The translations under genes and the position numbers were made by a program. From Streptomyces sp. BHT-5-2 (GTDB lineage Bacteria > Actinomycetota > Actinomycetes > Streptomycetales > Streptomycetaceae), in the NCBI RefSeq assembly GCF_019774615.1, contig NZ_CP081496.1, positions 2,666,001 through 2,730,000 of the forward strand: 64,000 bases of DNA. The letters are read 5' to 3'. Positions 16,313-24,570 of the stretch are shown here, one piece after another. Numbering within the stretch: the first letter of the stretch is position 1; every line of letters begins with the position of its first letter. Under the pieces are notes generated by a model. That model searched no databases and was not told the origin of the DNA. It worked only from the letters and a program-made list of their open reading frames with translations.

Positions 16313-18502
16313 TCAGCTCCCGGTCGGTGCCTCGGCAACGACGGGCGCGACCTCAGCCGCTCCGGTGGAGCCGGTGCCTGCACCGGGCTTCTTGGCGACG
16401 CGCTTGCGGGTGCGCTTGGGCTTCTCCGCGGCGTCCGCCGCCTCCGCGGGGGCGGCCTCGGCGGCCTTGGCGGCGGCCGTCTTCCGCGTCCGCTTCGGCT
16501 TGGCGGGAGCCTCGGGGGCCTCCCCGTCGGCGGCCTCGGCCTTGGCGGCCTTGGTGGCAGCGGTCTTGGCGGCGGTGGTCTTGGCTGCTGCCGCCTTACG
16601 GGTCCGCTTGGGCTTCGCCGGGGCGGCGTCCGCGCCCTCGGCGGTCGCCACGGCGGCCTCCGCCGCGGGCTCGGCCGGGGTGTCGGCCGCGGGCTTGGCG
16701 GCGGCCGCCTTACGGGTCCGGGTGCGCTTCGGCTTGGCCGGCGCCTCGGTGCCCTCGGCCGTCGCCACGGCGGCCTCGGCCGCGGGCGCGGCCTCGGTCA
16801 CGTCCGCGGCCACGGTCTCCACGGCTTCCACGGCGTCCGTCGCGGCCTGGGCGGCGCTACGGGTGCGGCGCCGGCGGGGCTTGGCGGCCGGGGCCTCGGC
16901 GGCCTCGGCGTCCGGACCGGCCGCGGGGGCCGGCACCGTTGCGGCCTCGGCGACCGCCTCGGCCACCGCGGCCTCACCGGCGGCCGTGGCCACCGCGCTC
17001 CGGGTGCGGCGCCGGCGCCGGGGGGTCCGCGGCGCGGTGGCGGCCTCGGTGCCCTCGGCCGCCTCCACCGCCGCTTCCGGCGCGTCCGCGCCGGCCTGCG
17101 CCTCCACCGGGGAGCCGCCCCGCGTCCGGCGCCGCTGGCGCGGCGTCCGGGTCCGCCGGGACTCCTCCCGGGACTCCTGCTCGGGCCGGCCCGAGCGCCG
17201 GCCGCGACCGCGGCCACCGGTCTCGCCGAGGTCCTCGACCTCCTCGGCGGCCAGCCCCGCGCGGGTCCGCTCGGCGCGCGGCAGCACGCCCTTGGTGCCC
17301 TCGGGGATGTGGAGCTGCTCGTAGAGGTGCGGCGAGGTGGAGTAGGTCTCCTCCGGCTCGTCGAACGGCAGCTCCAGCGCCTTGTTGATCAGCTTCCAGC
17401 GCGGGATGTCGTCCCAGTCGACGAGGGTGACCGCGGTGCCCTTGGCGCCCGCCCGGCCGGTGCGGCCGATGCGGTGCAGATAGGTCTTCTCGTCCTCGGG
17501 CGACTGGTAGTTGATGACGTGCGTGACGCCCTCGACGTCGATACCGCGGGCGGCGACGTCGGTGCAGACCAGGACGTCGACCTTGCCGTTGCGGAAGGCG
17601 CGCAGTGCCTGCTCGCGGGCGCCCTGGCCGAGGTCGCCGTGGACCGCGCCGGCCGCGAAACCGCGCCGGGTCAGCTGGTCGGAGATGTCGGCGGCGGTCC
17701 GCTTGGTCCGGCAGAACACCATCGCCAGCGCGCGGCCCTCCGCCTGGAGGATGCGGGCCACCATCTCCGGCTTGTCCATGGAGTGCGCACGGTAGACGTG
17801 CTGGGTGATGTTGGCGACCGTCGCGCCCTGGTCGTCCGGGGCGGTGGCGCGGATGTGCGTCGGCTGCGACATGTAGCGGCGGGCCAGCGAGATGACCTGG
17901 CCGGGCATGGTCGCCGAGAACAGCATGGTCTGGCGCTTGGCCGGCAACAGCTGGATGATCTTCTCGACGTCGGGCAGGAAGCCCAGGTCGAGCATCTCGT
18001 CGGCCTCGTCCAGGACGAGGGTGCGCACCCGGGCCAGGCTGAGCTTCTTCTGGCCCGCGAGGTCGAGCAGCCGGCCGGGCGTGCCGACGACCACGTCGAC
18101 GCCCTTCTTCAGCGCCTCGACCTGCGGCTCGTAGGCCCGGCCGCCGTAGATCGCCAGGACCCGGACGTTGCGCACCTTGCCGGCGGTCAGCAGGTCGTTG
18201 GTGACCTGCTGGCACAGCTCACGGGTGGGCACGACCACGAGGGCCTGCGGCGCCTCGGTCAGCTGCTCGGGCGTGGCCCGGCCGGCCTCGACGTCGGCGG
18301 GTACGGTGACCCGCTCCAGCAGCGGCAGGCCGAAGCCGAGCGTCTTGCCGGTGCCGGTCTTGGCCTGGCCGATGACGTCGTTGCCGGAGAGGGCGACGGG
18401 GAGCGTCAGCTCCTGGATGGGAAAGGGGTGGACGATGCCGACGGCTTCCAGGGCCTCGGCGGTCTCGGGGAAAATCCCGAGCTCTCGGAACGTCGTAGAC
18501 AG
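16313..18502 (-). CDS. DEAD-box RNA helicase with long basic Ala-rich tail
   Basis: An ATP-dependent RNA helicase. The core (about residues 1-375) shows the Q motif FPIQ, Walker A AKTGTGKT at 47-54, PTREL, DEAD with EMLDLGF near 165, SAT, ARGID and HRIGRTGRAG. The remaining 300 or more residues are low-complexity, with repeats of the type PKRTRK-AAAAK that resemble histone-like nucleic-acid-binding tails. The start is odd: the conserved sequence begins LSTTFRELGI, and the only well-placed ribosome site (AGAAGAGG) serves CTG 18502 or ATT 18505. The nearest standard start in frame is GTG 18613, which has no ribosome site. It probably corresponds to RhlE of mycobacteria by gene order. Confidence 0.9.
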   Translation of the reverse strand: MSTTFRELGIFPETAEALEAVGIVHPFPIQELTLPVALSGNDVIGQAKTGTGKTLGFGLPLLERVTVPADVEAGRATPEQLTEAPQALVVVPTRELCQQVTNDLLTAGKVRNVRVLAIYGGRAYEPQVEALKKGVDVVVGTPGRLLDLAGQKKLSLARVRTLVLDEADEMLDLGFLPDVEKIIQLLPAKRQTMLFSATMPGQVISLARRYMSQPTHIRATAPDDQGATVANITQHVYRAHSMDKPEMVARILQAEGRALAMVFCRTKRTAADISDQLTRRGFAAGAVHGDLGQGAREQALRAFRNGKVDVLVCTDVAARGIDVEGVTHVINYQSPEDEKTYLHRIGRTGRAGAKGTAVTLVDWDDIPRWKLINKALELPFDEPEETYSTSPHLYEQLHIPEGTKGVLPRAERTRAGLAAEEVEDLGETGGRGRGRRSGRPEQESREESRRTRTPRQRRRTRGGSPVEAQAGADAPEAAVEAAEGTEAATAPRTPRRRRRTRSAVATAAGEAAVAEAVAEAATVPAPAAGPDAEAAEAPAAKPRRRRTRSAAQAATDAVEAVETVAADVTEAAPAAEAAVATAEGTEAPAKPKRTRTRKAAAAKPAADTPAEPAAEAAVATAEGADAAPAKPKRTRKAAAAKTTAAKTAATKAAKAEAADGEAPEAPAKPKRTRKTAAAKAAEAAPAEAADAAEKPKRTRKRVAKKPGAGTGSTGAAEVAPVVAEAPTGS

Positions 18503-18929
18503 AATCTTGCCTCTTCTGTGAGACGCGGTGGGAGGCGGCGAAGGGGGTCGTACCGCGCCTTCGTACGGGTTCGTACGGCGCCGGCCTGACGGGCCGGACG
18601 GGCGCGGGACCACTGCCGTCGCTCAGGCACTCCCGCCGCGAGCGGTGTCCCTCCTGCTGTGCGTATGTCTCGTACGCGCCGCGGGGGAGGGCGGTCGGTT
18701 GGAGCCGATCGGGCCACCGACCGGGCATCCGCTTTCGTGGAACGACCCACCGATACTCGGCGGGTCCTTTAGCACTGTACCCCGGATGTCGCGTGCGAAT
18801 CCGAAGGCGTGTATGAGTGAGGAATTCATCACGGCGCGCCGCACCGCTCCCGGCGATCACACCGACGGGTGAGCGGGCCGTGGCTGACCAGGGCCTTCCG
18901 TGGCCCCTCGGGCGGGCTATTGTGCGGTC
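18503..18929. other. 427-bp divergent region between DEAD-box helicase and ferritin-like gene
   Basis: No gene is supported apart from a possible N-terminal extension of the helicase to 18613. On the minus strand a -10-like TACAGT (complement of 18774-18779) would give the helicase message a leader of about 270 nt. That leader contains a hairpin at 18744-18766 (GACCCACCG / CGGCGGGTC, 5-base loop, one wobble pair). On the plus strand the -10-like TATTGT at 18918-18923 serves the ferritin-like gene. Confidence 0.5.
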
Positions 18930-19667
18930 ATGGAGACGCCTGACAACGCCGCTGCCGACGCCCAGGAACACACCGGAATCGCCGCCCAGGACTGGGATCG
19001 GGCATCCGCCGACCCGCAGTACCGGGCCGCTGTGATCGATCTGCTCGGCGCCCTCGCGTACGGCGAGCTGTCCGCCTTCGAGCGGCTGGCGGAGGACGCC
19101 AAGCTCGCCCCCACCATGGACGACAAGGCCGAACTGGCCAAAATGGCCTCGGCCGAATTCCACCACTTCGAGCGGCTGCGGGACCGGCTCGCCGAGATCG
19201 AGGCGGAGCCCAACGAGGCGATGGAGCCGTTCGCCGCGGCGCTGGACGAGTTCCACCGCCAGACCGCGCCGTCGGACTGGCTGGAGGGCCTGGTCAAGGC
19301 GTACGTCGGCGACTCGATCGCCAGTGACTTCTACCGCGAGGTCGCGGTCCGGCTGGACTCCGACACCCGCGACCTGGTGCTCGCGGTGCTGGACGACACC
19401 GGCCACGCCACCTTCGCGGTGGAGAAGGTCCGGGCGGCCATCGAGGCCGAGCCGCGGGTCGGCGGACGGCTGGCGCTGTGGGCCCGCCGGCTGATGGGCG
19501 AGGCGCTCTCGCAGGCCCAGCGGGTGGTCGCGGACCGCGACGCGCTCTCCACGATGCTGGTCGGCGGGCTGGCCGACGGCTTCGACCTGGCCGAGGTCGG
19601 CCGGATGTTCTCCCGGATCACCGAGGCGCACACCAAGCGGATGGCGGCGCTGGGCCTGGCGGCCTGA
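18930..19667 (+). CDS. Ferritin-like fold protein (MiaE-like hydroxylase superfamily)
   Basis: A 245-aa all-helical protein. Glu/His pairs in the right spacing for a di-iron four-helix bundle occur as ELSAFERL, EFHHFERL and further acidic helices (AYVGDSIASDFYREV, DTGHATFAVEKV). This is the actinobacterial ferritin-like family sometimes annotated as tRNA-(ms2io6A)-hydroxylase-like; actual activity is unproven. ATG 18930 has TATTGT 6 bases upstream and no ribosome site. It is divergent from the DEAD-box helicase; the mycobacterial gene Rv3210c beside rhlE appears to be the counterpart. Confidence 0.8.
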   Translation: METPDNAAADAQEHTGIAAQDWDRASADPQYRAAVIDLLGALAYGELSAFERLAEDAKLAPTMDDKAELAKMASAEFHHFERLRDRLAEIEAEPNEAMEPFAAALDEFHRQTAPSDWLEGLVKAYVGDSIASDFYREVAVRLDSDTRDLVLAVLDDTGHATFAVEKVRAAIEAEPRVGGRLALWARRLMGEALSQAQRVVADRDALSTMLVGGLADGFDLAEVGRMFSRITEAHTKRMAALGLAA

Positions 19668-19677
19668 CGCCGGACGG

Positions 19678-19968
19678 TCAGGCCGTCCGGTGGCCCTTCA
19701 GCGGGGCGGCCGGGCGGCGGACGCGGCGGCGCGGCGGGCGGACCAGCACCGAGAGCAGGGCGGCGCTCACGGCGAACGCGGCGACCATCACCTGGACCGG
19801 ATGGCCGGGACCCAGGATCGAGCGGGTCAGCAGCGCGCCGAGCAGCGCCGCGACCGGGCCCGTGGCCAGCGTCAGGGTGTGGTCGGGGAACCGCTCGGGC
19901 AGCCGGCGCCGTGCGGACAGGGCGATGGCGAATCCGACGATCACGGCGCCGAGCGCTTCCCAGATCAT
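19678..19968 (-). CDS. Small membrane protein (96 aa)
   Basis: A protein beginning MIWEALGAVIVGFAIALSARRR with three hydrophobic segments (about residues 3-17, 32-50 and 58-80) and a very basic C-terminus (RPPRRRVRRP). ATG 19968 is chosen because GGAGG sits 7 bases upstream. A longer open frame exists upstream but enters the intergenic region. The gene is convergent with the ferritin-like gene, only 10 bp apart. The function is unknown. Confidence 0.75.
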   Translation of the reverse strand: MIWEALGAVIVGFAIALSARRRLPERFPDHTLTLATGPVAALLGALLTRSILGPGHPVQVMVAAFAVSAALLSVLVRPPRRRVRRPAAPLKGHRTA

Positions 19969-20281
19969 GCTGTTCCCTCCCGCGTGACGAGGCCGATCAA
20001 ACAAACAAATCGGTCGTAGGCGGTCGTACCCAGGGGCCGCCGGCAGCAACCCTCCGGCGGGGCCCGCTTGTCCGGTCAGCGTGCGCCCTCGCCCGGCCGC
20101 CGGGCAAGGGAATTCGGACGACGGAATTCCGTTGCCCCGCCGGAACCGGCGCCGGGGCTCCGGCCTCCGGGCTCTGACGAGGCAGACGACGCAACACAAC
20201 AGGGCGGCGGCCCGGGGGAAGTTCCCGGGGCCGCCGCCCTGTGTCGATCTCGGTGCCGGCGCCGATGCGCCGACGGGCCGC
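19969..20281. other. 313-bp intergenic region
   Basis: It holds no supported gene. Features are a (TTTG)n-like AT-rich patch on the minus strand flanked by CCGAT/ATCGG near 19993-20014, a direct repeat CGGTCGTA spaced 10 bp near 20011-20028, two GGAATTC copies 14 bp apart near 20108-20129, and the terminator of the DUF3107 gene at 20199-20242. Confidence 0.5.
20199..20242 (-). terminator. Terminator downstream of the DUF3107 gene
   Basis: A 14-bp perfect stem (20199-20212 with 20229-20242, arm ACAGGGCGGCGGCC) extends inward with one bulge and closes the DUF3107 transcription unit on the minus strand. Confidence 0.75.
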
Positions 20282-20509
20282 TCAGGTCGCGCCGAAGCCG
20301 ACCCGGCGGATGCTCGGCTCGCCGATCTCCACGTAGGCCAGCCGGTCCGCCGCGACGAGGATCTTGCGACCGTGCTCGTCCACGAGGCTCAGCAGCTCCG
20401 CCTTGCCGGTCAGCGCCTCGCTCACCGCGCGCTCGACCTCCTCGGCGGACTGCCCGCTCTCCAGAACGATCTCGCGGGGCGTGTGCTGCACGCCGATCTT
20501 GACCTCCAC
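20282..20509 (-). CDS. DUF3107 family small protein
   Basis: A 75-aa acidic protein starting VEVKIGVQHTPRE, the typical N-terminus of DUF3107 (mycobacterial Rv3208A/TB9.4 type). The strand-helix-strand pattern ends in YVEIGEPSIRRVGFG. GTG 20509 is preceded by GGAGGG about 10 bases upstream. It lies downstream of and in the same direction as the TetR gene, the arrangement also seen in mycobacteria. No function is established for the family. Confidence 0.85.
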   Translation of the reverse strand: MEVKIGVQHTPREIVLESGQSAEEVERAVSEALTGKAELLSLVDEHGRKILVAADRLAYVEIGEPSIRRVGFGAT

Positions 20510-20648
20510 GGCTTCTGTCCCTCCGATGATCCGGGTCCCCCAGCGTCGGCTGGGGGAGGGTGCGCGGCCAGGCGCGCGGTACGCAGCAAACATTAGCCCG
20601 GTACGGGGACGGACAGGACGTCACCGACCACGCCAGCAGCGAACACGC

Positions 20649-21290
20649 TCAGTGTGTGTCGCTGCCGTGCAGGGGGAATCCTGCGATGCCCTTCCAGGCG
20701 AGCGAGGTCAGCAGCTGCACCGCGGTGTCCCGCGGCACCTCGCTCTCCGAGGACAGCCAGTACCGCGCCACCACCTGGGAGACCCCGCCCAGGCCCACGG
20801 CCAGCAGCATCGACTCGTCGCGCGAGAGCCCGGTGTCCTCGGCGATCACCGCGCTTATCGCCTCGGCGCACTCCAGCGACACCTTGTCCACCCGCTCGCG
20901 GACGGCCGGCTCGTTGGTCAGGTCCGACTCGAAGACCAGCCGGAAGGCGCCGCCCGGGTCCTCCACGTAGGCGAAGTAGGCGTCCATGGTGGCCGCGACC
21001 CGCTGCTTGTTGTCGGTGGTCGACTCCAGCGCCGTGCGCACCGAATGCAGCAGCGCCTCGCAGTGCTGGTCGAGCAGGGCGAGGTAGAGCTCCAGCTTGC
21101 CGGGGAAGTGCTGATAGAGCACCGGCTTGCTGACGCCCGCCCGCTCGGCGATGTCGTCCATCGCGGCCGCGTGGTAGCCCTGCGCGACGAAGACCTCCTG
21201 GGCCGCGCCCAGGAGCTGGTTGCGCCTGGCTCGGCGTGGCAGGCGTGTGCCCCGCGGGCGCGCCGCCTCGGTCTGCTCGATGGCGCTCAC
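20649..21290 (-). CDS. TetR-family transcriptional regulator
   Basis: A 213-aa TetR repressor. The helix-turn-helix lies at about residues 43-63 (MDDIAERAGVSKPVLYQHFPGK), preceded by an Arg-rich arm that may add DNA contacts. The C-terminal two-thirds is helical and would hold the ligand pocket and dimer interface. GTG 21290 has GGGAGG upstream. The position next to DUF3107 and near a DEAD-box helicase matches mycobacterial Rv3208. I find no clear palindromic operator in the 148 bp upstream, so its targets cannot be named. Confidence 0.93.
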   Translation of the reverse strand: MSAIEQTEAARPRGTRLPRRARRNQLLGAAQEVFVAQGYHAAAMDDIAERAGVSKPVLYQHFPGKLELYLALLDQHCEALLHSVRTALESTTDNKQRVAATMDAYFAYVEDPGGAFRLVFESDLTNEPAVRERVDKVSLECAEAISAVIAEDTGLSRDESMLLAVGLGGVSQVVARYWLSSESEVPRDTAVQLLTSLAWKGIAGFPLHGSDTH

Positions 21291-21438
21291 GCTGCCTCCC
21301 AGTGATCGTTCCGTTCGCGGGCCGTACAGGATGGTGCACCGCGGCCGTCATCGTACTTTTGGGTAACGGGGCTGTGCGCGGTCCGCGGCGAGAAATTCTG
21401 CCCCGCACCGCTTGCCGAAGCCGACATAACGTCCCAGG

Positions 21439-21663
21439 TCATCGGTATTCGTCTTCGTTGAGCTCGACGACCCGGGCCTGTTCGGCGCGGTCCGCCTCAT
21501 TGGCCGAGAAGTCGCCGCCGGTCATCGTGTCGTCGCGCTGCGGCGCGAGGTCGGCGTGCTGCTCGGCGGCGTCGGCCTCCGGCGCTTCCACGTCGAACGG
21601 GCCGGCGGCCGGGGCTTCGGCTGCTTCCTCGAAGGTGTCGGGGTCTGTCGGGTCGACGCGCAT
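21439..21663 (-). CDS. Small acidic protein (74 aa)
   Basis: Starts MRVDPTDPDTFEEA and is dominated by Asp, Glu and Ala, ending VVELNEDEYR. It has no membrane segment, Cys or known motif and is probably disordered. GGGAG lies about 9 bases before ATG 21663. It is divergent from the hydrolase gene and upstream of the TetR gene on the same strand. Codon bias supports coding; function unknown. Confidence 0.6.
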   Translation of the reverse strand: MRVDPTDPDTFEEAAEAPAAGPFDVEAPEADAAEQHADLAPQRDDTMTGGDFSANEADRAEQARVVELNEDEYR

Positions 21664-21762
21664 GATGGCTCCCTTTCCGATGCTTTCCGGGGCCGTGGCC
21701 CGCCGTGGGCGGCCGCCCTAGCTACGAGCCTAGGAGAGCGGTTGCGGCAGCGCGATGCGGTG

Positions 21763-21778
21763 TGTGACCGCGAACACA
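21763..21778. promoter_or_regulatory. CRP-like inverted repeat upstream of the hydrolase gene
   Basis: TGTGA-CCGCGA-ACACA matches the TGTGA-N6-TCACA pattern at 9 of 10 arm positions. It ends 24 bp before the -10-like TAACAT (21802-21807), so it would overlap or abut the -35 region. It lies in the 151-bp divergent region between the acidic small gene and the hydrolase gene. Confidence 0.4.
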
Positions 21779-21814
21779 CAATCGGGGGCGTGATCGTCTC
21801 GTAACATCGACAGC

Positions 21815-22825
21815 ATGTCTTCGACCGAGCCGCCGGACACTGCGACCGCCGCCGCTCTCCCGGTGCCGCCGGCCGGACCCGGCGCCGCGGACTCCGTGGA
21901 CGAGGTGGTCGACTGGGTGTCGCTGGGCTCGCCGCCGCGGCTGACGATGGCGGTCCGCAGCCCCGCCGCGGAACCGGCCGGCGGCCCCGGGAGGGACCGC
22001 GAACCGGCGCTCTACGTCCACGGTCTGGGCGGCTCGTCCCGCAACTGGTCGGCACTGATGCCGCTGCTCGCCGACCGGCTGGCCGGCGAGGCGGTCGACC
22101 TCCCCGGCTTCGGCGAGTCGCCGCCGCCCGACGACGGCAACTACTCGGTCTCCGCACAGGCCCGCGCGGTCATCCGGCACCTCGACGCGGCCGGCCGCGG
22201 CCCCGTCCACCTCCTCGGCAATTCCATGGGCGGCGCGACCGCCACCCGGGTCGCCGCGCTGCGCCCGGACCTGGTCCGCACCCTCACCCTGATCTCGCCC
22301 GCGCTGCCCGAACTCCGCCCGCAGCGGACGGCGGTGCCCACCGCGCTGCTCGCGGTCCCCGGCGTGGCCCGGCTGTTCGGCCGGCTCACCCGCGACTGGA
22401 CGCCCGAGCAGCGCACCCGCGAGGTGCTGGCGCTCTGCTACGGCGACCCGGCCCGGGTCACCCCCAAGGGCTTCGAGTCCGCCGTGGAGGAGTACGCCCG
22501 ACGGCTCGAACTCCCGTATTTCTGGGAGGTGATGGAGCGTTCGGCGCGCGGCGTGGTGGGCGCCTACACCCTCGGCGGCCAGCACGGTCTGTGGCGTCAG
22601 GCCGAACGCGTCCTGGCGCCCACGCTTCTCGTCTACGGTGGACGCGACCGCCTGGTCTCCGTCCGGATGGCACGGCGGGCGGCCGCGGCGTTCCGCGGCT
22701 CGCGGCTGCTGACACTTCCGGAGGCGGGGCACGTGGCGATGATGGAGTATCCCGAGGCAGTGGCCCGGGCCGTCCGTGACCTGGTCGGCTCCGTCGCGGC
22801 CCGGCCGGCCGGGGCCGGGAGCTGA
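21815..22825 (+). CDS. Alpha/beta hydrolase
   Basis: A 336-aa alpha/beta-fold hydrolase with strand-loop VHGLGGSSRNW, nucleophile elbow GNSMGG (Ser near residue 138), a later Asp in YGGRDRLVS and catalytic His in PEAGHVAMME. No signal peptide. The ATG is 7 bases after TAACAT (21802-21807) without a ribosome site, so probably leaderless. It ends 7 bp before the DUF3152 gene, implying an operon. Substrate unknown. Confidence 0.92.
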   Translation: MSSTEPPDTATAAALPVPPAGPGAADSVDEVVDWVSLGSPPRLTMAVRSPAAEPAGGPGRDREPALYVHGLGGSSRNWSALMPLLADRLAGEAVDLPGFGESPPPDDGNYSVSAQARAVIRHLDAAGRGPVHLLGNSMGGATATRVAALRPDLVRTLTLISPALPELRPQRTAVPTALLAVPGVARLFGRLTRDWTPEQRTREVLALCYGDPARVTPKGFESAVEEYARRLELPYFWEVMERSARGVVGAYTLGGQHGLWRQAERVLAPTLLVYGGRDRLVSVRMARRAAAAFRGSRLLTLPEAGHVAMMEYPEAVARAVRDLVGSVAARPAGAGS

Positions 22826-22832
22826 CGGCCCC

Positions 22833-24296
22833 GTGGGACGACACAGCCGCCGGGGCGGGCCGCAGCGCCCGGCCCCCGAAGCAGCCGGGGCCACCGGAAG
22901 CACGCCGCGGACCCCGGGGACGGGGCGCCGCCGCCGGATGACCGGGCCCGCCGGGACCGCCGTCCCGGAGGGCGGCGGAGCGGTCCGCGGCGGCCATCCC
23001 GAACAGCACGAGCCGGGCGGCGCCTGGGGCGCGGTCCCGCCGTCGGGCGAGCCCTCGGCGCCCGCGCCGAGGGTCCCCCGCCCCAGGGCCGCCGAGCCCG
23101 GTGCACCCGCTTCCGGCGGCACGCCGCCCTTCGGCACCCCGACCGGTGCTCCGGCCGCCGGTACGCCCGCGTTCGGTACGCCCGCGTCCGGCGTGCCGAT
23201 GGTCTCGCCGGCGGACGACCCGGGGCCGCGCCGGGAGTATCTGGAGGCGTTCGACGGGAACTTCGACGGGAACGGGCCCGGCGCCGGGGCGGACCGGTCG
23301 GCCCCGCGGGGCGCTGCCGCTTCCCCGGCAGGCTTCCCGGACGACGGCGCCGCGGGTCTCCTCGACGGTGCCTCCGGAGGGGCCTTCGCAACCCGTCGGC
23401 CCGCGGGCGGGGCCGACGGGTTCCCGGCCGACGTCGAGGAAGGGGCCGGTGACCGCGAGGCGGCCGGGCCCGGGGCGCGGGGCGCCCGCAAGGGGCACCG
23501 GGCGCGGACCCTCACGGGTGCGGCGGCCGCGGCGGTGACCACCGCCCTCGCCGTCGTCATCGCGGGCCAGGTCGCCGACCAGCACCGGGCCGACGGCGGA
23601 CCGCAGGCCCGCAGCGGCGACGACCGGACCGACGGCGGCACCGACCAGGCGTCGCGCTCGCAGACGCGGAGCGGCCAGGACGCCAAGCCCGCCGACTACG
23701 CCACGCAGATGGCCGAAGTCTTCCCGCTCGACCCGCAGTTGACCGCCAGCGGCCGCTTCCGGCCCGTCGGCGGCGACGCCGAGGCGCCCGGCCACGGCAA
23801 GGTGCTGCGCTATCGGGTGGACGTCGAGGAGGGACTGCCGCTGGACGGCGCGCTGTTCGCCGAGGCGGTCCACAAGACCCTCAACGACGACCGGAGTTGG
23901 GCGCACGGCGGGCAGCGGACCTTCCAGCGGGTGGGCTCCGGCGCCGCGGACTTCGTCATCTCGCTGGCCAGCCCCGGGACCACCGCCAAGTGGTGCGCCA
24001 AGTCCGGCCTGGACACCACCGAGGACAACGTCTCCTGCGACTCGGCGGCCACCCAGCGCGTGATGATCAACGCCTACCGGTGGGCGCAGGGGGCCAGGAC
24101 CTACGGCCCCGACAAGATGCTGGCCTACCGACAGATGCTGATCAACCACGAGGTCGGGCACCGGCTCGGCCACAACCACGAGGTCTGCTCGCGCCAGGGC
24201 GCACTGGCGCCGGTGATGATGCAGCAGACCAAGTTCCTCACCACGGACGGCGTCACCTGCCGGCCCAACTCCTGGCCCTATCCGACCGGGCACTGA
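22833..24296 (+). CDS. DUF3152 membrane-anchored zincin-type metallopeptidase-like protein
   Basis: A 487-aa protein starting VGRHSRRGG, a start typical of actinobacterial DUF3152 proteins. Residues 1-220 are Pro/Gly/Ala-rich and disordered, a single membrane helix lies at about 228-248, and the outer domain has the pattern HExxHxxGxxH at His439, Glu440, His443, Gly446 and His449, with paired cysteines nearby. This is the metzincin-like zinc site. GTG 22833 was chosen over ATG 22938 because of the conserved start and GGGAG upstream. The gene follows the hydrolase by 7 bp. In mycobacteria the counterpart (Rv3207c) also neighbours TetR/DUF3107. No substrate is known. Confidence 0.88.
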   Translation: MGRHSRRGGPQRPAPEAAGATGSTPRTPGTGRRRRMTGPAGTAVPEGGGAVRGGHPEQHEPGGAWGAVPPSGEPSAPAPRVPRPRAAEPGAPASGGTPPFGTPTGAPAAGTPAFGTPASGVPMVSPADDPGPRREYLEAFDGNFDGNGPGAGADRSAPRGAAASPAGFPDDGAAGLLDGASGGAFATRRPAGGADGFPADVEEGAGDREAAGPGARGARKGHRARTLTGAAAAAVTTALAVVIAGQVADQHRADGGPQARSGDDRTDGGTDQASRSQTRSGQDAKPADYATQMAEVFPLDPQLTASGRFRPVGGDAEAPGHGKVLRYRVDVEEGLPLDGALFAEAVHKTLNDDRSWAHGGQRTFQRVGSGAADFVISLASPGTTAKWCAKSGLDTTEDNVSCDSAATQRVMINAYRWAQGARTYGPDKMLAYRQMLINHEVGHRLGHNHEVCSRQGALAPVMMQQTKFLTTDGVTCRPNSWPYPTGH

Positions 24297-24570
24297 GCCG
24301 GGGCGGCGCGGCGCCCGGCGCCGATCCGCAGGTCGCGCCGGGTGAGCGGGCCCTGAGGGCCGCCGCCGGGCGGCCGGACCACCCCCGCCCAACGGCCCCA
24401 TAGCGCGTCGAAACGCCCCGAGGGGTGGAAAGTCGCGCGTGTTCACCCCTTCCGGTGGCGCGATGGACAACCGTCCATCGCGCGACCTGCCCCTTTGCGT
24501 AGCTTCTTCCTGCAGGTGGCGGGGGTCGTGCCGCGCCAGGACGCCGATATGGGAGGACGGGGGTGCCGTC

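Noticed and set aside
20107..20131. GGAAT-N17-GTT on the plus strand
   Set aside because: Spacing is 17 rather than 18-19, no plus-strand gene follows nearby, and the GGAATTC palindromes explain the match.
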